Assembly: GCF_047675955.1 (NCBI RefSeq)
Contig: NC_132912.1
Span: 17,086,500-17,150,499 of the forward strand
Reading direction: 5' to 3'
DNA: 64,000 bases
Source of the DNA: Chlorocebus sabaeus
Taxonomy: Eukaryota > Chordata > Mammalia > Primates > Cercopithecidae
Positions 24,231 to 37,905 of this stretch are shown here, one piece after another; positions within the stretch are counted from its first letter, which is position 1, and the number at the start of each line of letters is the position of its first letter. A program made the position numbers and the translations under genes. The notes under the pieces were generated by a model that saw only the letters and a list, made by a program, of their open reading frames with translations, ran no database searches and was not told the origin of the DNA.

Positions 24231-25370
24231 AACCCACCCCCATCCTGACCTCCACTTCTGTGTTCTCTCTCCCCTGTGCCTTGCCGAAAACTTCGGCTCA
24301 AAGGCATGGAACTAACAATGTAGAACACTGCCCTCATTACTATCCTGTCCCTCCACTGAAGACAATCACCATAGCAACCTGGAAAACGTAAACGAAGCAA
24401 AAATCTTTTAATTGACTTTGAGGCAAAATCTAACAGAATACATCATTAGACATCAGCTGAACTGGAATAAAATAATGCCCTGAAGAGAAGCCTATGTTTT
24501 TCAGTTTTAAAGAGTTAATCCTTATAAAAGTTTTAGTACTGGTGACTGATCATCTGTTTGACTTGATTTTCCTCCAAACTCTCAGTCATCAGCTGAAAGG
24601 AAGTGCTTGCTTTATCTGTAGGAAGCACATTGATCTGCTGAACTCATAACAACTAAGAGTTACAAGCTGTTGCTAAACCTGCTTACTTGTGTAGATAACT
24701 TAAAATACCTTCATAAAAGAACTTTGCTAATATTGTTTTGGTTTTTGTCCAAAACAAACCATGAGTTATAAAATTCCAGTACCAAAATATTTAATAATAA
24801 CCTTCTATGTAGGTACTATCTTTAAGTTCGTATCTGTGTGTTTTTAATAAGAGCTTTAATAAAAGCAAACCAGCAATGAAACAGCTAAATGGAATCCGAG
24901 GCACAAAGTTTAAAAAGTAAATGCTGTATTGCCCTTGACTGCTCAAATGCAGTCACCGCTTTGCGCCTGGCATTTTCCTGAAACTATATGCCATAAACTG
25001 ATGGCATCAGGAGGAATGACATCTTGAAATTGACATGTCTAAAGCCCAACGAGGATGGGAGAAAAGGGAGAGAGAAGTGACCCAACACCGACACCCTCCC
25101 ACCCTTATCCTTTCATTCCTAAAGGAAATGCCTGAGAAATCAATGGTTGCTGTTAAAACGAAGCCAAAAAGCCAAGGCACGGTAAAAGAGAATTAAACTT
25201 TAAACATAATTAGTGACGATGTTCACATGCTCCACTAAAATGGTCAATTTATATTTTACTAGCTTTTTTCTATAACTTAAAAATAAAAACTCTTTCTGTT
25301 CCACAAGACCTTGAGATGTGCCTCATTGGCGAGGCCAGTTTGCCCTCATTGTGTAAAAAGGCAGCTTGTG

Positions 25371-25527
25371 GGCTGGGCATGGTGGCTCATGCCTATAATC
25401 CCAGGACTTTGGGAGGCCGAGGCAGGCAGATCACAAGGTCTGGAGATCCAGACCATCCTGGCAAACATGGTGAAACCCTGTCTCTGTTAAAAATATAAAA
25501 ACTTAGCTGGGCATGGTGGTGGGCTCC
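25371..25527 (+). mobile_element. 3'-truncated Alu
   Basis: The left arm and start of the right arm (GGCTGGGCATGGTGGCTC to GTGGTGGGCTCC). It stops without a tail, so a later deletion is likely. Confidence 0.88.
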
Positions 25528-25958
25528 TTAAAATGGCCAAAGTTGTTCAAAGGTGACTGACATGTAATGAGAACCACAAAAAGTCAGTAACTCCTGGTTT
25601 GATGTTACCAGTTAATTCCCCAACATTTCACAGGTGTGTGGCCAAGTGATAAGCATCTGTCCTACTGGGGTCACTAGTCCTCTCCGAACACAAGGCCAAG
25701 GGTGGAGCTCCTCAAATTCATAAGGACATGAAGCATGTGCAGATGAATTTTCTGAGCGATTTGGTCAGATAGCATGTATTCTGTGAGGATGGAGACACAA
25801 ACTGGAGTGATCACGAGATGAAATCACAGAAGAAAATCAAGTAATACAAAGGTCAAGGAACATAAAATTTCCCTGAGAAAAAAGAAGGAAGAAAGAAGAC
25901 AGAAAAAAGGAAGAAGAGGACAAAACATGGTGACTCCAGGAGAGGAGAGAGTTGTCCC

Positions 25959-26405
25959 TGTATTGGGTTGAACACTGTGCCCCTAGACTTATGCCCACCA
26001 GGAACCTGTGACTGTGGCCTTTTTGGAGGGAAGAGTCTTCGCAGATGTAATCAAGTTAAAATGAGGTCATACTGGATTGGGGTGGAACTGGAATCCAATA
26101 TTCTTGGTTTCCTTATTCGAAGAGGGAAATTTGGTCCCAGACACCAAGAAGGAAGAAGGTCATGTGTGCATAGATACAGAAATTGGAATTATATATCTGC
26201 AAGTCTTAGAAAGCCAAAGACAGCCATCAATCAACAGAAGCTAGAAGAAGCAAGGAACGGTCTTCCCTAGAGCCTTCAGAGGGATGAGCCTGCCAACACC
26301 TTGACTTTGTACTTCCAGCCTCCAGAATAAAAAGAATAAATTTCTATTGTCCCATGCCACCCAGTTTGTGGTACTTATTTACAGCAGCCCTAGGAAGCTA
26401 ATATA
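25959..26405 (+). repeat. MaLR LTR (MLT1-like)
   Basis: Starts TGTATTGGGTTGAACACTG and contains AATCAAGTTAAAATGAGGTC, GACACCAAGAAGGAAG, CCTCCAGAATAAAAAG and the end CCTAGGAAGCTAATATA. This is the general MLT1 layout. Confidence 0.75.
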
Positions 26406-28529
26406 TCCTCATTCTTTTCCTGATAAATGAGGTGGCCAAATTCCCAGGTAGGTACAAAATGGTAACAGCTATTTCTGTGGTATTCAAAGAGTGTGCATTT
26501 GTAAACTTTCTGTATTTATCTTTTAATTATTACTTCCTATTTGTCATCTTGAGATTTAGAAGATGGTTGGTCAAGGATAAAATTTTCATGAAAATAGAAA
26601 AGGTCTACTGTTGAGAAAACTAGCAGCAAATACAGGGCCAGGTATCACATCAGGAAGAAATAGGTAAACCCGAGAACCAGGGAGTTAAGCCACAACAAGT
26701 GTTAGCATTTGAGAGTCAATAAAGGTTTAGAAAGTTTCATGTTCCACAAAGACTTCATCCCTGCCCCATATTTTGTGATAATCCATTTTATTCGACTAAT
26801 TTATATACAGCAGTGGATATAAAGTAGAACGTCAGGTTTCAATGGTAGAGACACAATAAAAAAGAGTGAAAGAATAAGTCATTGCATGAAGTCAGTGACT
26901 TGGAAAACAGACACAAGAAGCTTAGAAATCAATGCTGTTAACCGCTGTGAAATGACCTTTACATTCCTATTCAAGATGTCATATAAATATTCAGAGTTAA
27001 GACTGTCATAGCCATCTGACTATCTAAGATGGCCTAGATCTAAATACTGATGTGTTTCCCCTTAGTACATCATCAAAGAGAAAGAAATCCAAAAAACCCA
27101 TAATTTTAGAGTTTCTGTGTAATATAAATTTTAATTTCCTGTATACAAAAGGATACTATCTTTCATCGTAGCCCAGAGAAGTTAGCTAATCTTGTCATCT
27201 TTTCACTTTGATTAACCTTACCAGTTTCCTTTTAAGCTACTAATTTCAATCAAATTAAAAAATGGTTTCCCAGTAGAAATCCCTTGCTTACAATTCTTCA
27301 GGAGAAATCAATCATTTGATCAATCTCTTTTCCCTCTCCTTAGATATTTTTGAAATGACTGAAGACTTCTAAACACAGTTTAGTACAAAAAGATCCAAGG
27401 AAAGAAATGAGACTAAGATAACTGTACTAATCTCCCCTGAAATAAGTAGTCATGCCGAAGGCTACTGAAAGCTTCTTTATGAAATCCCTCAAACAAAGAC
27501 AGAGAAAACATGTTCTCTGTAGGCAATTTCCAAGTTCAACAGTCATACTTCTATTTAGAAATATTTATTCAAACCTGCATTCCTTCAGTTTCATTATTTT
27601 GGTACACAGGGCTCTCACGGGGAAAAGCGCTTCCAGGGCCCTACATTGCAGGCCTCTCCCTGATTCCTTCCCTCACCTCCCCCAACCTCTAACCTTCCTT
27701 CTGCAGGGAGCAGACTCCACCCAGGGAAATGGACACATGTGGGCAGCACCACGTCCAGGGCAGTGGTGTTCTGTGACCCTTTAAACTCTGTCCAAATCTG
27801 AACCTCAAGGCTGTTTTCTGTGATTACAACATCCCGTGCTGCAGGCCCCTCGCAGGGCAAATCCTGCATCCAGCCAGCCTGGGTCTTTAGCTTAGGGAAA
27901 GCAAAACAACTAAACTACCCAAATCCTCACATGCTCCACCCCAGTCCTATGGTCCACCCTAGCCCGGCCAAGCTGTTCCGGGGGCAGCTACCCTTTCACT
28001 CTTCACTTTAATATAACTTCTCCCTCTTGTAAGCGAGTTTGTATAACTAAACCTTGGTAACTGACTAGATGATCTCCGTGGTTTCTCCCAGTTCGGTCAA
28101 TTCCATCAGCAACATATAGCAGCTCCAGAACAGCACTTTATAAACGAGTAATAAAGCAGAAATTGTGTTTAAGGATTGCACATAACATCAGCTATTTGGA
28201 ACTTGTCTTTTGCCAAGCAATGCGGTCCTCCGCTCCAACCCACATATTATTGCTACTTGAACCTGAAGAAAGAATGAATTGTGTCAGTTAGTGGGAAGCC
28301 TTTGAAACTCGATCACCATATACTTGGGAAAGACTGCATATATCTCTTTAAAAATATTTATTATTACAGGAATTTATAAAATTACCTACTCTAAGCTCTG
28401 ACCTCCTTTGCAGTGCGGTATCATTTGATCTTTTTTTGCAATAAAAAGTTGTGGGGAAAAATTATTTGCTTTCAGACAGACACCGTGGTGCTATTTATCA
28501 CATGGCCTTTCAGTTTGACACCACACACT

Positions 28530-28700
28530 GGGTTTTGTGTTCTGATTCCACTGCTTAGTGGATTCGTGAGTGTGGACACATTACTTCTCTCAGGTTCCTT
28601 CCTCAGTTTTCTCACCCATGATAAGCAAATGATAATGCTCATTTTAGAGAATTATTGGGATGAGACATGAGATCATATGTTTAATTTACATATGTTAAGA
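28530..28700 (+). repeat. MIR-like relic
   Basis: TGATTCCACTGCTTAGTGGA, CCTCAGTTTTCTCACCCATG and TTATTGGGATGAGA in sense order. Confidence 0.45.
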
Positions 28701-30989
28701 GTCATGTTTTAAAATGATAACATCAACAACAGTAATAGTGAATGAGATGTCAATTAAACCAATGCACTAAGCATTTAATCATATTTTCATTCACTCTTTA
28801 TATGGCAATATAGTTTATTTTTATCATAATGTCTTCAGATAAATTTAAGATTACATTTAGGTGGTAAAATCTGTATTATTTATCCTGTATTCCTTCAATT
28901 TCATTATTTTGGTACACAGGGTCAAAATAGTCTATATTTGAGTAGCCTGTGAAATTGGAAGGATCAAAAGTCAGGGACAAAGTATATTATAGTCATTACT
29001 GATCTACAGATTATCAAATTCTACTAACTCTTATAAGTGGTAGTTACTGTCCTCCACCAGATTTGTTCTGTTTGTGAGACAATGCTGCTGGCATTGCTTC
29101 CTCTGTTTCTCTGAGTACACAGTGCATTCACACAAAACAAGCCCTTGGATATGTAATGTTTGAGACAAATATGGCAACATTTAAGTCAATAGTCAAAAAG
29201 AGAAACCTCTGGGGACAAAAATTCAGGTTCTACACTGAACGTCACATTTGTTCTGAGTTGGCTTAGAACTCAGTTTTACACTTCATTTTTGGTTGCTATG
29301 ATATTTGAAACTGAAAAAAAAAGTGTGGTTTCAGTTTTTGTGTCATACGAAAAAGTGTGGAATCCCCTGCAAAGTACATGCATTCCTCTATCCGGGATAT
29401 TGTTGCCAGGGAACGAGAACACAAACAGAAGTTTCGAGAAAGCCCTTCCTTTGGCCCAGATCTCAAGGACTGTGATTACAAATTGTGCAATCTATGATTT
29501 GGGAAGGTCATGGTGGTTTGAGGGTTATTTTTTTTTTCTTTTTATAATGGTTTCAAAGAGTGGCAATAGAAACAGAACTCCAACTTTTTCAAACAGTGGC
29601 AACATGGGAATGGGGAGGCGAGACTCCTGAGAGGCCCTTGCTGGTGAAGAGACTCAGAGCCAACATGAGATGAAGGTCAACTGTGTGGATGTGTATTTAC
29701 TGCTGTCGTCAAGGAGGTAGAAATGTCAGGAGTGAGCTTTTCCACTCATTCTGAAAGGTCTGCATACACATAGCTTTAATGCTGCCTCTGATCATTGGGA
29801 CCTTGCTGGAGAAGCTCTGAAGTCAAGGCCAAAAGAACTGCAGGATTTTCTTGGTCATTATCCCAACTTTACAACAAGGAGTTATTTAGAACAGATTTCT
29901 TAGAAATCAGCATCGTCCATTAAGAATTTCTTTGCAGAAAAGATGTAAGTGAAAATTTGTCATAAATAAAAATCAGACTTAGTATCACAATGCAGAAACC
30001 TGTGCTTTGGTTCCACACTAAGATGGAACTCATTTCCAGTCTCCATGCTTAAAATATTTTAAGACTATCACAAAGACAAAAGCCCAAAATATCAAATAGG
30101 CTGAAACAGCCATCATATGCAAGATGGGATATAGCATATATAAATGTGAGAGAAAGAACAGTCAGCATTTAGGGAAATATCTGTTAACTTAAACAGAGCT
30201 GGTTGTTTTTAAAAGCTTCTCTTTTACTTAAATTTTTACCAAAACCAAGCAGGATTTCTTTATCTGACATCACATTCTTGAGGTTACTTTGGAGGCGGAT
30301 GGATGGGTACTTTACCATTTCTCTCTGTGTGACGTCATGTCTATCACAGCCTAGCAGGAAGCGACACTGTGAAAGCAATTTCATCACCTACGGAGAGGAA
30401 GGTCTGTGCCTGAGATTAGAACCAGACAGTGTGATTCACAGCTCAGCCCTGTGAACCTGCCCTAGAATCTTTGCTGACCACAATTCATAAATCACTTCCA
30501 TTGCCCAACATCATACTTCCAGATTGTTGTGAATTATTTCACCACGCGGCATCAAGGACATACAATAATAAAAATTTTAAATTGAACAACATTTTTTTGT
30601 TCAATAAAATTTTTTGTTCAACAAAAGTTGCTTGTTCAATAACAAAAAAGACACCTAAAATCATTTTCAAACTGGAAAACTCAGGTAATCATGAGTCTGT
30701 ATTTCAAAGTTATAACTTTGAAGAAATTATTAGGAAGAGAGAATGTAGCAATTGGTCTAATATTTTCTGGGCCAGGATTTATCACAGCACTGGCCACATA
30801 GCCCTTGAGTGTCTTTGCTGAGGATTTATCAGAATGTTACTCCCCTTTGATCGTCAGTTGTCTTGGCTCTGCAGACCTCTATTCCCTGCTCTCAGTATCC
30901 AGGACCCAGAATAGTCCCCTGGGGTTGCCTCTATCACTGTGATCTATGATTTCTTCAATTGTAATCTCCTCCCTTGACATTTCCCACTC

Positions 30990-31330
30990 CACTGTCTAAA
31001 ATAACAGTGGTTCCCTTTTCCTTACTACATTAAGTTCACACTTGTCTGGCTGGCTTTGAGAGTTTTAAAGAATCTAGCCCAGGAGGTCTATGAAGCCTCA
31101 TACCCCATTGTCTTCATTACATCAGGCTTATTTCTATCTCTTTCTTTGCTCATGCTGATCCAGGCACCATCTGTCAATTCTTGTCCTGATCATTCTTCAA
31201 GGGCTCTAAAATCTCACAGAGTCCGTGAAGATTTTCCCCAGTGACTTGCAGCCTCCTCACTAGCCTTGCAATAGGCACCTTGCAGTTCAGCACTTCTGTT
31301 AGTTTTCTACACCTGCTTCCTAACTGATCA
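30990..31330 (+). repeat. L2-like relic
   Basis: TTCTTCAAGGGCTCTAAAAT and GTCCGTGAAGATTTTCCCC follow the L2 3'-end pattern. Confidence 0.5.
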
Positions 31331-31723
31331 TGCACAGCTTGAAGACAAAGACTAACGTGGTATTTCTTTCATATGCCTAAAAATACCTTGCACGGTTTTG
31401 GATATATATTTCATCATGCTCCCAATCCAAATTCACCAACACATAGTTTATTCCAAAGTCTCTTTCTCTGGCCCAAATCCTCACCTAATTTTTATACTCA
31501 CACCAGCCATTGCTGAAAGGATACATCCCCTGAACATCTTAAATGCAGCATGTTCAAATCGGAGCTCACAATTTTCCCCTGAACATGGTCTTTTTCTGGG
31601 ATTTCCTATCTATGAATAATGGCACCAACATGTGTCAAATCATATACCACAGGAAAGCTGGAGCTATCCATGATTCCTTCTTCTCTCTCCCAGACTGACA
31701 CACATCTACTCCACCATTAGATC

Positions 31724-31951
31724 TGCCATCTTGGCTCACTGCAACCTCTGCCTCCCAGATTCAAGCTATTCTCCTGCCTCAGCTTCCTGAGTAGCTAGGA
31801 TTACAGGCATGCACCACCACACCTGGCTAATTTTTGTATTTTTAGTAGAGATGGGGTTGGTCAGGCCAGTCTCAAACTCCTGACCTCATGATCCACCCAC
31901 CTTGGCCTCTCAAAGTGCTGAGATTACAGGTGTGAGCCACTGTGCCCGGCC
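31724..31951 (-). mobile_element. Partial Alu
   Basis: Reverse-complement Alu lacking the T run and first part of the right arm. It begins GCCATCTTGGCTCACTGC and ends TGTGCCCGGCC. Confidence 0.9.
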
Positions 31952-31999
31952 CTAAACAGCTCTTTAATACACTGCCTCACCCACTACTCATTTCTTTTC

Positions 32000-32780
32000 T
32001 CCCTGCTCTGATATAATAGCCCCCTAACTAGTCAGTCAAACTCTCAGTCTCTTCCTCTTCTTAGGCATCCCTCTACTTACCAGAACTCTTATTCTAAAGT
32101 GTACTTGTGTTTGCATCACTGAATTTCCCACTTAAAAATCCTTGGTGGTCTTTCCCTGATGGTAGAATAAAATCCAAATTCTGGCAATGTTTCTTATCAA
32201 TTGGTTTCTGATAACCTGTCCTGCCTCAACTTCTATCACTCCCTTTCCCTAGTGTTTCTCACATTTTCTTCATTATCAGCCCCCTGAGGAGACTGTTTAG
32301 ACATTTTTTTCCAAATTCTCAACCATGAAAATTTAATACAAGTATATTGTATATCTGTTATGTACTGTATATCTTTATGCTTTATACATTAAAGAGAAAG
32401 AATTTCTTAATCCCCCTACCAAGAGCCAATTTTACCTCCTTGGAGTTGATACTTCCCCAGTGGAGAATGCAGAGAATGTGTGGTCTAGGTGAAGGACTTG
32501 CTCTTTGCAAAACTTTTGTACCCTCACGCTTTGCTGCTTCTACTTAGAAATGCCTTCCTCTCCCAGATATTTGTCTGATCAATTCTTGCCCATTCTTTAA
32601 AACTCAGTTCAAATGTCAAAGCTGCCTGTAGGGTCCTTCGAAATCCCGCAGGCTGACCTAGCTATTTTTTTCTGCATTTCCATGGCATCCCGGATTATGT
32701 ATATATTTCTACACTTGGTTTGCCTGCCTTGCCTACCCGATGACTAACTCCCCAAAGTCAAGAATGTAATCTGCTTCCTT
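32000..32780 (+). repeat. L2-like relic
   Basis: TAGAAATGCCTTCCTCTCCC, CATTCTTTAAAACTCAGTTC and AAATGTCAAAGCTGCCTGTA in L2 3'-end order. Confidence 0.55.
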
Positions 32781-32782
32781 TC

Positions 32783-33184
32783 TGTTATGGGCTGAATTGT
32801 ATCTCTGCCAAAATTCATACCTTGAAGTTCTAACTCCCAGACCTCAGAATGTGACTGTCTTTGGAGACAGGGCCTTTAAAAAGAGGTGATTAAGTTAAAA
32901 TGGAGCTGAATGGACTCTAATCCAATCTGACTGGTGTCCTTGTAAGGAGCAAATTTGGACATACAGAGCTATCAGGATGAACACACACAGAGAAAACATC
33001 ATGTGAGGACACAGGGACAAGGCAGCATCCACAAGCCAAGGAGAGAGGCCTCAGGAGAAAACAGCCCTGCTGACACCTTGACTTTGGACTTCCAGCCTCC
33101 AGAACTGTGAGACAGCACACTTCTGTTGCTTAAACCTCCCAGTCTGTGGCATTTTTGTTATGACAGCCCAAGCAAATTAATACT
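32783..33184 (+). repeat. MaLR LTR (MLT1-like)
   Basis: TGTTATGGGCTGAATTGTAT, TTAAGTTAAAATGGAGCTG, ACTGGTGTCCTTGTAAGG, CACCTTGACTTTGGACTTC, ending near AGCAAATTAATAC. Same group as the LTR at 25959. Confidence 0.75.
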
Positions 33185-34880
33185 GTCTATATTCAGACAC
33201 CAAGCCCAAAATATGTGCTGGCTGGTTGGCTGAATGAATGAAAAACTTGTTCTCAAAAAATATCTGCTTGCAGAGGTTATGTGTAATTGACATGTAAATA
33301 ATCATGTAATTAACATGATTCACAGTTGTAGCTGCCTGTTCACTATAGGCTGGGCCCGGATCTTCTCCTATAGCCCAGCTTACTCACCCTCACACCCTAA
33401 GGCATTCTTACACAAGACAAGTGGATAACGGAATTACAAAAGATAAAACCTTTGTTTTCAAAGGATGAACCTCCCAGAAATCCTACTACCTGTACTCTAA
33501 GCCACAAAAGGAATAAAATTTTTGAATGAGAAGGAATTCCCCTGAAAGGCCAGTCATAAACCAAGACTAATGAAAGACCATTTGAAAGAAGATACCTGGA
33601 ACAAAGGTCTAACTTTAAGAGAAACACTGCTGACCTCATGGCAGTTTTCTGCCAGTGCTCTAAGGATGTTTTTAAAAAGCCCTTTGGTACAGTGCTTCAT
33701 GCCCACAGGTAGTCAAGAAGGCACTGGCTTACATCCAAACCGAGCCAGTCATAAAAGATCTTGACGTGGTTTTTAAAATGTTCTCTTCAAACTAATTTCT
33801 GAAACTTCTCAGGGCTTCAGAAATCTCATTAATAGCTAAAAGGAAGATAAAATGGACCCAGCCCCCATTTGAGAGGCTGATGTCATCTATCTTCCCAAAG
33901 AAAAGGCCACGTTTTCCTTTGTGGAAATCCTGGGTGACATCACCTCCTGATCACATGCCCCTTAGTCCTGCCCCCGCAAGCTCCCAGCTGAAGGGTTAGC
34001 TCCCTTTGCAAATGTCACTCTCTCGCTCACAAAGCTCCTTGACCTTGTTTGTATGCTGGATTCCATCACTAAGTGAAAGAAGGCCTCTGGGAGCAACGAC
34101 CAGAAGAGGCGAGGGGGTCTGTGCAGCTGGCTGGGAGGCTGCTTTTCACACAGCCTGCGGAAACTTCTGTATTCCCCACCCCTACTCCCCACCCCCTCCC
34201 CCCGCAACCCAGACTGAGGCCCCCAAGGCTGAATTCAGCCTCTGGACAATGCTGTCAAGGCTGAATACCATGAACCGATTAGAGAGACAGGGCGACTGTG
34301 GCCATTTCTTTATTTCCAGGGTGGGGCCCTCTTTGAGGACCCGCATAAAAGGCCCTGCAATGTTACTTCGTCTCATGTCTACAGGGCCATGTTCAGAAAG
34401 AGCCCACAAATAAAGCCTGGTTGTAGATCCGTTTTCTTAAAGCCAATAGGAGGTTTGTGTCGTTCACAAAGCAGCATATTTTGTAAATGCATTTATGCAT
34501 GAATTGGGGAAATGAATGCAGTGTGTAGGAACTCTTCCTCAGAAGCAGTGCTCAGGAGACAATGTCACTGCCGAGTTTGAATTCTCTGCTTGGTGTCTGG
34601 AGATCGTACTGCACAGTTTAGAAAAGAGTCAGAGGGGGAGGCTGGGGTGGGGGGAAGGGCCTGCAAGGTGATAGGATTCTGAGGAATAGAGGGTAGGAGT
34701 TTAAAGCCACTTGACCTGGCCAGGGCAGGAAGAGCAACTCCAGGGCCAGCGTCAGGGGGGCTGTCCTGAGCCCTCCACCTGATTCTGAGAACATCCCTTG
34801 CGGGGCAGTGCTGAGAGAAGCCTAATTCTTTTCCTTCTGATATGTTACACACACTCACACAAATGCATTTAAGAATATTA

Positions 34881-35174
34881 TCACCAGCTCAGTGGCTCAT
34901 GCCTGTAATCCCAGCATTTTGGGAAGCTGAGGCGGGCAAACTGCTTGAGCCCAGGAGTTTGAGACCAGCCTGGAAAACAGAGACACCCTATCTCTACAAA
35001 AAATACAAGTTAACTGGGTGTAGTGGTGCACCCCTATAGTCCCAGCTACTCAAGAGGATGAGGAGGGAGGATCACCTGATCACAAAACGTTGAGGCTGCA
35101 GTGAGCTGAGATCGCATCACTGCACTCTAGCCTGAGAAACAGAATGACATCTTATCTCAAAAAAAAAAAAAAAA
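34881..35174 (+). mobile_element. Alu next to the minisatellite
   Basis: A full-length diverged Alu with an A tail of about 16. The GT-rich minisatellite begins 11 bp after the tail. Confidence 0.92.
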
Positions 35175-35184
35175 TACAATTACA

Positions 35185-35337
35185 CTTGAGCATTGAGAGT
35201 AATGTTTACATTTATTTAGCTCCATAGCTGCTGAGTCCCTGCCCAAATGTGTGTGTGTGTGAGAGGTGTGTGTGTGTGTCTTGAGCACTGAGAGTAATTT
35301 TTACATTTATTTAGCCCCATGGCTGTAGAGTCCCTGC

Positions 35338-35391
<54 letters not shown>

Positions 35392-35452
35392 TGTGTATCT
35401 TGAGCATTGCGAGTAATTTTTAAATTTAGCCCCATGGCTGCAAAGTCCCTGC

Positions 35453-35487
<35 letters not shown>

Positions 35488-35721
35488 GTGTGTCTCTTGA
35501 GCATTGAGAGTAATTTATACATCTATTTAGCCCCATGGCTATAGAGTCCCTGCCTGTGTGTGTGTGGTGTGTGTCTCTTGAGCACTGAGAGTAATTTTTA
35601 CATTTATTTAGCCCCATGGCTGTAGAGTCCCTGCCTGTTTGTGTGTGTGTGTGTGTGTGGTGTGTATCTTGAGCATTGCGAGTAATTTTTAAATTTAGCC
35701 CCATGGCTGCAAAGTCCCTGC

Positions 35722-35765
<44 letters not shown>

Positions 35766-36195
35766 TCTTGAGCATTGAGAGTAATTTATACATTTATTTA
35801 GCCCCATGGCTATAGAGTCCCTGCCTGTGTGTGTGTGGTGTGTGTGTCTCTTGAGCACTGAGAGTAATTTTTACATTTGTTTAGCCCCATGGCTGCAGAG
35901 TCCCTGCCCGTGTGTGTGTGGTGTGTGTGGTGTGGTGTGTGTGTATGGTGTGTGGTGTGTCTCTTGAGCACTGGGAGTAATTTTTACATTTATTTAGCCC
36001 CATGGCTGTTGAGTCCCTGCCCGTTTGTGTGTGTGTGTGGTGTGTCTCTTGAGCATTGAAATTGTTACATTTTTTTAGCCCCATGGCTGCAGAGTCCCTG
36101 CCCGTGTGTGTATGTGTGTATGGTGTGTGTGAACCTTGAGCATTGAGAGTAATTTTAAAATTTATTTTGGCCCCATGGCTGTAGAATCCCTGCCC

Positions 36196-36227
<32 letters not shown>

Positions 36228-36236
36228 GTGTGTGCT
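35185..36236. repeat. GT-rich minisatellite, 11 units
   Basis: Each unit is CTTGAGCAYTGAGAGTAAT, a T/A-rich link, TTTAGCCCCATGGCTG, GAGTCCCTGCCYG and then a GT run of variable length. Unit starts are near 35185, 35280, 35399, 35497, 35577, 35668, 35767, 35850, 35963, 36048 and 36134. Units 2-4 and 5-7 form a repeated three-unit block. Minus-strand frames with His-Thr runs and GRDSTAMGLNKC come from the repeat and are not genes. Confidence 0.95.
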
Positions 36237-36249
36237 TAGCCACATTATA

Positions 36250-36690
36250 TGCTTAGCTCTGCAGCGCCTTGGCAGCGCTGTTCCTCTTGGACTCAGTTCC
36301 AGCCTCTTGACTTCTCAGGTCCCTCGGGCTCTTTCTGCTTCCTCCTATCACAGGGTCTTTCTTCTACCTGGAATCCTTTTCCTTCTCCTGCTTGCCTAGT
36401 TAACTCCTGCTTATTTTTTAGGTTTTGGTTCAGAGGTCTCATTTGCATGGAGATCATCCCTGACCTCCTGCCAGGCCCAGGACAGATGCCCTGTGTGTGC
36501 CCACTTGGCACTACTCACGGTTTTGATTTTCTATTTATTTAAATGTGTTTTTGTGTGATGTCAGCTTCTCCCACCTAGCCTAGCTCTGTGAGAGTAGGAA
36601 CCAAGCCTGCGGGTCTGAGTCACTCTGCGTTCCCCATCTCAGCACAGTACCATCCTTAGTGTCTGTGGAATGAACAAATGCGTGAATGAT
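36250..36690 (+). repeat. L2-like relic
   Basis: TTCTACCTGGAATCCTTTTC, GAGATCATCCCTGACCTCCT and TCTGTGGAATGAACAAATG; it directly follows the minisatellite. Confidence 0.55.
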
Positions 36691-37764
36691 ACCTCACGAT
36701 TTATGTCTTGTATTCACCTCCAATGGATCAAAAATGGCGGGACCTCTCCGATGGAAGAGCTCGCCCTCTCTGTGGGTTCCCCTTCTCAGGTTATCTCAAA
36801 CTAAAGACTTACTTCAGATGCAGAGTATTAAACTCTGTGTACCATGGTATTGCATACCTATAGAATATTATAAGCAATTTTGCGTAGATCTAAATGACTA
36901 AAAATTCCTTTCCAGAAAGTTCTTCCCAAGTATAATTTACATATTGGGAGCAAAACAGAGTTAAAAAAAACAATTTTATATTTCAGTTCTGGCCCCAGCT
37001 GGCAACATTTTGTTGCATAATTCTGGCTCCAAGTTTCCAGCAACTGGGAGAAAGTTTTGAAATAGTAAACAGGAAAGGAGAATAGACAGAGGGTGCCTTT
37101 GACTCTCCCAAAGGAAGACAGATTCCAAGTAGAACTGGTAGAAAAAAATGTTCCCAACATAAAACTCAGAGCTTTCACCAGAAGATTTAGCATGTTGGCC
37201 GGAAGAGCCCATTGATACAGTAATCTGAGTGCAGCCTGCAATGACCATTCAATCAAGCTCCTTAGAGTGGCCTTGGGTTAGTAAGGCTAGAACAGTCTGA
37301 AGGGGAGAGGAAGTAGCCACCTAGGAGAAGAAAGTAATCAGCAAAATCACTGCCCCCGCAAACTCTCCATCCTGACTGTACAGATGAATCACTTAAGGAG
37401 CATTTAGAAATTAGCAATAGTCAGGGCCCCATGGCAGGCCAATTGAATGCTATCTCTGGAGATTGGAACCCAGGCATGGGCACTTTTTAAAACTCCCAGA
37501 CCATTCCAATGGTGCATCTAGGGCTGAGAACACTCTCCAGGGCCCTGAGCCCAGGCTTCCTGGTTAGCATTTCTTACCTTCTACACTTCTGTCCCTGGGG
37601 GAAAGTTCTCTCTGCTTTAGATCTTGCCATTATCTTACTGTCATTAAAACAAACAGTACAATGTGCCCTTTCAACATCTCAGAAGGATTCTCCAGTCCCT
37701 AGGGATACTGTCTTTCTACGATCTCATTCCTCCAGTCTCAACACTTGCTCTCACCTTGTTCCTC

Positions 37765-37905
37765 AGAGTAGTCCACAGAGCAGCACCAGCAGCATTACCT
37801 GGGAGCTCGTTAGAAATGCAGATTCATGGGCCTTGCCATCCTCTATCCAACAACATCCCCAGGGTTCATGTGCACAGGAGCATCTGGGAAGCACGTATGC
37901 TCTGG
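37765..37905 (-). repeat. MER5-like hAT relic
   Basis: ACCTGGGAGCTCGTTAGAAA, TGCAGATTCATGGGCC and CATCCCCAGGGTTCATGTG match MER5A in reverse complement. A weaker sense-oriented match lies at 37372-37505. Confidence 0.55.

Noticed and set aside
35185..36236. CRISPR-like array (conserved cores with variable parts)
   Set aside because: This is vertebrate DNA; the variable parts are GT runs, not unique spacers, and there are no cas genes.
35216..36243. Minus-strand frames with long His-Thr runs and a repeated GRDSTAMGLNKC motif
   Set aside because: They follow the GT-rich minisatellite in several frames at once, as expected for a repeat translation and not for a protein.
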